64,000 bases of DNA from NCBI RefSeq assembly GCF_017798165.1, contig NZ_CP059068.1:1860001-1924000 (forward strand), written 5' to 3'. This stretch comes from Rhodoferax sp. AJA081-3. Its GTDB lineage: Bacteria > Pseudomonadota > Gammaproteobacteria > Burkholderiales > Burkholderiaceae_C. Below, piece by piece: positions 61,949 to 64,000 of the stretch. The notes below the pieces were generated by a model, which made no database searches, was not told the origin of the DNA, and was given only the letters and a program-made list of their open reading frames with translations. The position numbers and the translations under genes were made by a program. Numbering within the stretch: position 1 is the first letter of the stretch; the number at the start of each line of letters is the position of its first letter.

Positions 61949-63811
61949 GTGGACAGAGCAGATTTCATTCATTTGGTTCGGTTGAACGAACACGCCAGCG
62001 CCGAAGACAGCGCCGCCTACCGCCGCAGCGTGGCGGGGTTTGCGGCCCTGGGCTACTTGTGGGTGGTGGGCTGTTTTGCAGTGGCCGTTGCGCTGCTGGT
62101 GTGGACACTCGCCACCATGGCCCACGGGCGTGTCAAGGGCTACCACTTCATACTGCTGATCACCGGCGCCGGTCTGTTGTGGACCAGCTTGCGCGCGCTG
62201 TGGCTGCGCCTGGAGGCGCCACACGGTAGCCCTATCACCGCCGCCGACGCCCCCGCGCTGTTTGAGGCCCTGGCCCGCATCCGCAAAAAGACCAAAGGCC
62301 CAGCCATAGACCATGTGCTGCTGGACAGCAGCTTCAACGCCAGCATCAGCCAGCTGCCGCGTTATGGCCTGTTTGGCGGCGCCACCAACTACCTGACCAT
62401 TGGCCTGCCGCTGCTGTTGGCCATAGACAAGCCGCGGTTTCTGGCCGTGATGTCGCACGAATACGGTCACCTGCGGGGTGGACATGGGCAATTCGCCGCG
62501 TGGATCTACCGCACACGCCTGAGCTGGATGAAGCTGGAACACGGCATGCGTGACGACTCCGGCGTCATCGCCATGGCCACCCAGGCGTTTTTGCGCTGGT
62601 ACTTCCCGCGCTTCATGGCCAAGACCTTTGCACTGGCCCGCCAGGACGAATACGAGGCCGACCGTATTGCCGGCAAACTGCTGGGGCGCGATGTGGCTGG
62701 CGCGGCACTGACAGAGATTGCCATCAAAGGCAGATGGCTCAACACGGAGTTTTGGCCGCTGCACTGGGGGGCGGCCGCCAAGAGCCCCCAACCCGTGGGC
62801 CCGTTTACCGCCATGCGCACCCTGCTGTCACAACCCGTGGTCGACGATTTTGCCCGCGACGCCTTGCGCCAGTCGCTGGTGCAACTCAGTGATGAGGATG
62901 ACACCCACCCGGTGCTGCGGGACCGGCTGGAAGCCCTCAAGGTGACCAAACAACTGCCGGCCTGGTCCACACGCCCGGCACTCGAACTGTTAGGCCCCAG
63001 CGCCACCAAGTGGCTGGCCCACTTTGACAAGGAATGGTGCGTGGAGAACGCCAGCGACTGGAAGCTGCACCACGCCTACCTGCAGCGTGTGCAGGTGCGC
63101 ATAGACACCCTCACAGCCAGCCTGCAGCGCAACAACGCGGACGAAATGGCACAACTGGGCGACCTGAAGAAGCGCCTGGATGCCAAGGCCGACGTGCGCA
63201 GCTGTTATGAACGTGCACTGCAGATAACACCCGGTCACGCCGGCGCCCTGCGCGGTTTGGTGGGTTGTCTGCCAGAAACCGACTTTGCCAACCGCATCCA
63301 GTGCCTGACCCAGTTGTTTGAAACCAGTGCCGCCAACAAGTGGTGGGCCTGCCGCACGGCCGTGCGTATGCTGGAGAAAAGTGTGGCCGCAGGCAACCTG
63401 GACGACAAGGCGCTCAAGCTGTGGCGTGAACGCCTGAAGCAAGCCGACGAGGCCGAACAACGCGCCTGGAACGAAATGACGGACACCCCGTGTTTCCACT
63501 CCATTGCACGCCACGACCTGAATGACTTTGAACGCGGAGAGTTTGAGTCCGACATGGCACGCTGCAAACCCGTGCAACGCGCCTGGCTGGTGCGCAAGGC
63601 GCTCAAGGAGTTTGCCTACCGGCGCTGCTACATCCTCTTCATCGAACTACCGGGCATGGCCGACGAAGACCGCTACCACCTGTGCCGCAGCCTGGAGCGC
63701 ACGCTGGACCTGCCCGGCCCGGTACTGGTGTTGTGGGCGGGCCATTCACCCACCCTGCAAGAGATCCAGAAGTACGCGTTTGACGCGGTCTACGCCAGGG
63801 CGCTGCGCTGA
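61949..63811 (+). CDS. M48 family metallopeptidase-like membrane protein
   Basis: The GTG at 61949, with AAAAGGGG upstream, starts a 620-residue protein with two membrane helices (about 30-50 and 60-80) and an M48 protease domain. The HEYGH zinc motif is in VMSHEYGHLRGGH near residue 170 and the third ligand region is RQDEYEADRIAG near 231. The C-terminal 250 residues have helical TPR-like repeats. It may act in membrane protein quality control. Confidence 0.9.
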   Translation: MDRADFIHLVRLNEHASAEDSAAYRRSVAGFAALGYLWVVGCFAVAVALLVWTLATMAHGRVKGYHFILLITGAGLLWTSLRALWLRLEAPHGSPITAADAPALFEALARIRKKTKGPAIDHVLLDSSFNASISQLPRYGLFGGATNYLTIGLPLLLAIDKPRFLAVMSHEYGHLRGGHGQFAAWIYRTRLSWMKLEHGMRDDSGVIAMATQAFLRWYFPRFMAKTFALARQDEYEADRIAGKLLGRDVAGAALTEIAIKGRWLNTEFWPLHWGAAAKSPQPVGPFTAMRTLLSQPVVDDFARDALRQSLVQLSDEDDTHPVLRDRLEALKVTKQLPAWSTRPALELLGPSATKWLAHFDKEWCVENASDWKLHHAYLQRVQVRIDTLTASLQRNNADEMAQLGDLKKRLDAKADVRSCYERALQITPGHAGALRGLVGCLPETDFANRIQCLTQLFETSAANKWWACRTAVRMLEKSVAAGNLDDKALKLWRERLKQADEAEQRAWNEMTDTPCFHSIARHDLNDFERGEFESDMARCKPVQRAWLVRKALKEFAYRRCYILFIELPGMADEDRYHLCRSLERTLDLPGPVLVLWAGHSPTLQEIQKYAFDAVYARALR

Positions 63812-63837
63812 CGCAGCGGGCGACCGCGGGGGCCCAT

Positions 63838-64000
63838 TCAAGCGGGTTTGGCCATCGCCCGCTGGAGGATGGTGCCAATGTCAGTGGTGATGCTGATCAG
63901 CTCGGTGGCCACCACCGCAAACTCATTGCCCACTGCGCCCGCACGGGCCGCCACGATGCGGGCATTCATGGCGACCACCTGCGCCTGTTTGGAAATGGTC
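63838..64000 (-). CDS. C-terminal end of a chemoreceptor-like signalling protein (partial)
   Basis: The minus-strand frame open to the window edge codes for about 54 C-terminal residues: ISKQAQVVAMNARIVAARAG, then GNEFAVVATELISITTDIG. It resembles the hairpin tip of methyl-accepting chemotaxis proteins (LLALNAAIEAARAG; GFAVVADEVRKLA), but conserved Glu residues are changed, and the protein ends only about 25 residues after the tip, much earlier than a full receptor. The rest is outside the window. Confidence 0.75.
   Translation of the reverse strand, partial: TISKQAQVVAMNARIVAARAGAVGNEFAVVATELISITTDIGTILQRAMAKPA

Noticed and set aside
60811..61968. Minus-strand frame antisense to the TPR-methyltransferase gene
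   Set aside because: Shadow; the plus-strand SAM motifs explain the region.

Overview
The window is a gene-dense chromosomal stretch with high GC, short intergenic gaps and many ATGA start/stop overlaps. Gene content and repeat content point to a betaproteobacterium of the order Burkholderiales, most likely family Comamonadaceae (Rhodoferax/Polaromonas-like). I cannot name the species from sequence alone. I see no rRNA, tRNA, CRISPR array or prophage. One intact insertion sequence lies at 49732-51303.

The main theme from 1 to about 42 kb is purine breakdown to urea and the supplies it needs. xdhAB (1-2821) and its maturation factor xdhC (20421-21224) oxidise xanthine to urate. An amidohydrolase of the 8-oxoguanine deaminase type (7715-9175) and a TRAP transporter (4207-7006) sit between them. 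modABC with a divergent ModE regulator (9937-13318) supplies molybdenum. puuD (17852-19087), uraH (28572-28925), puuE (29653-30603), a fused uraD-allC (30635-32446) and an M20 hydrolase (32479-33702) run from urate to ureidoglycolate and urea. A lone ureD (33763-34593) and the urea ABC importer urtABCDE (36330-41984) complete the nitrogen end. A GntR/FCD regulator (29006-29656) is divergent from uraH. A 16-bp perfect palindrome lies in their shared promoter, and a copy with one mismatch lies 30 bp upstream of puuD 10 kb away, so this regulator probably controls the scattered pathway.

Genes between these blocks are a RelE/HigB-type toxin-antitoxin pair, a YebC protein, an M13 and an M48 peptidase, two HTH-less cyclic-nucleotide-binding proteins, two unusual response regulators, and a five-gene operon (22063-26798). 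That operon encodes an exported helical protein, a LolD-like ATPase, an FtsX/LolE-like permease, a LolA-fold periplasmic protein and a C-terminal-Phe outer membrane barrel, and looks like an uncharacterised trans-envelope lipid or lipoprotein transport system.

From 42 to 64 kb the content is mixed: a glycerophosphodiester phosphodiesterase, an SDR and acyl-CoA dehydrogenase pair with a divergent LysR regulator, a methyltransferase, a FapA/DUF342 protein, the IS, a GNAT/PaiB/OsmC group with a divergent MocR regulator, a PEP-CTERM protein, a type IV pilin, a DUF3617 protein, a GlxA-type AraC regulator divergent from an MBL-fold hydrolase, a TPR protein carrying two methyltransferase domains, and the end of a gene with a chemoreceptor-like hairpin.

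Three dispersed repeat families were found by reading. The most striking is a short element of fixed geometry, RTAGC-N16-WCGGGGGCTA (slightly degenerate in one copy), present in eight copies. Five of these lie wholly or partly inside coding sequence (xdhB, puuD, uraD-allC, the 3' ends of ureD and of the pilin gene). The second is a hairpin that begins at a stop codon (two copies). The third is a 78-bp multi-stem repeat (two copies, 75 of 78 identical) placed 22-23 bp after a stop codon in the same orientation to the gene.
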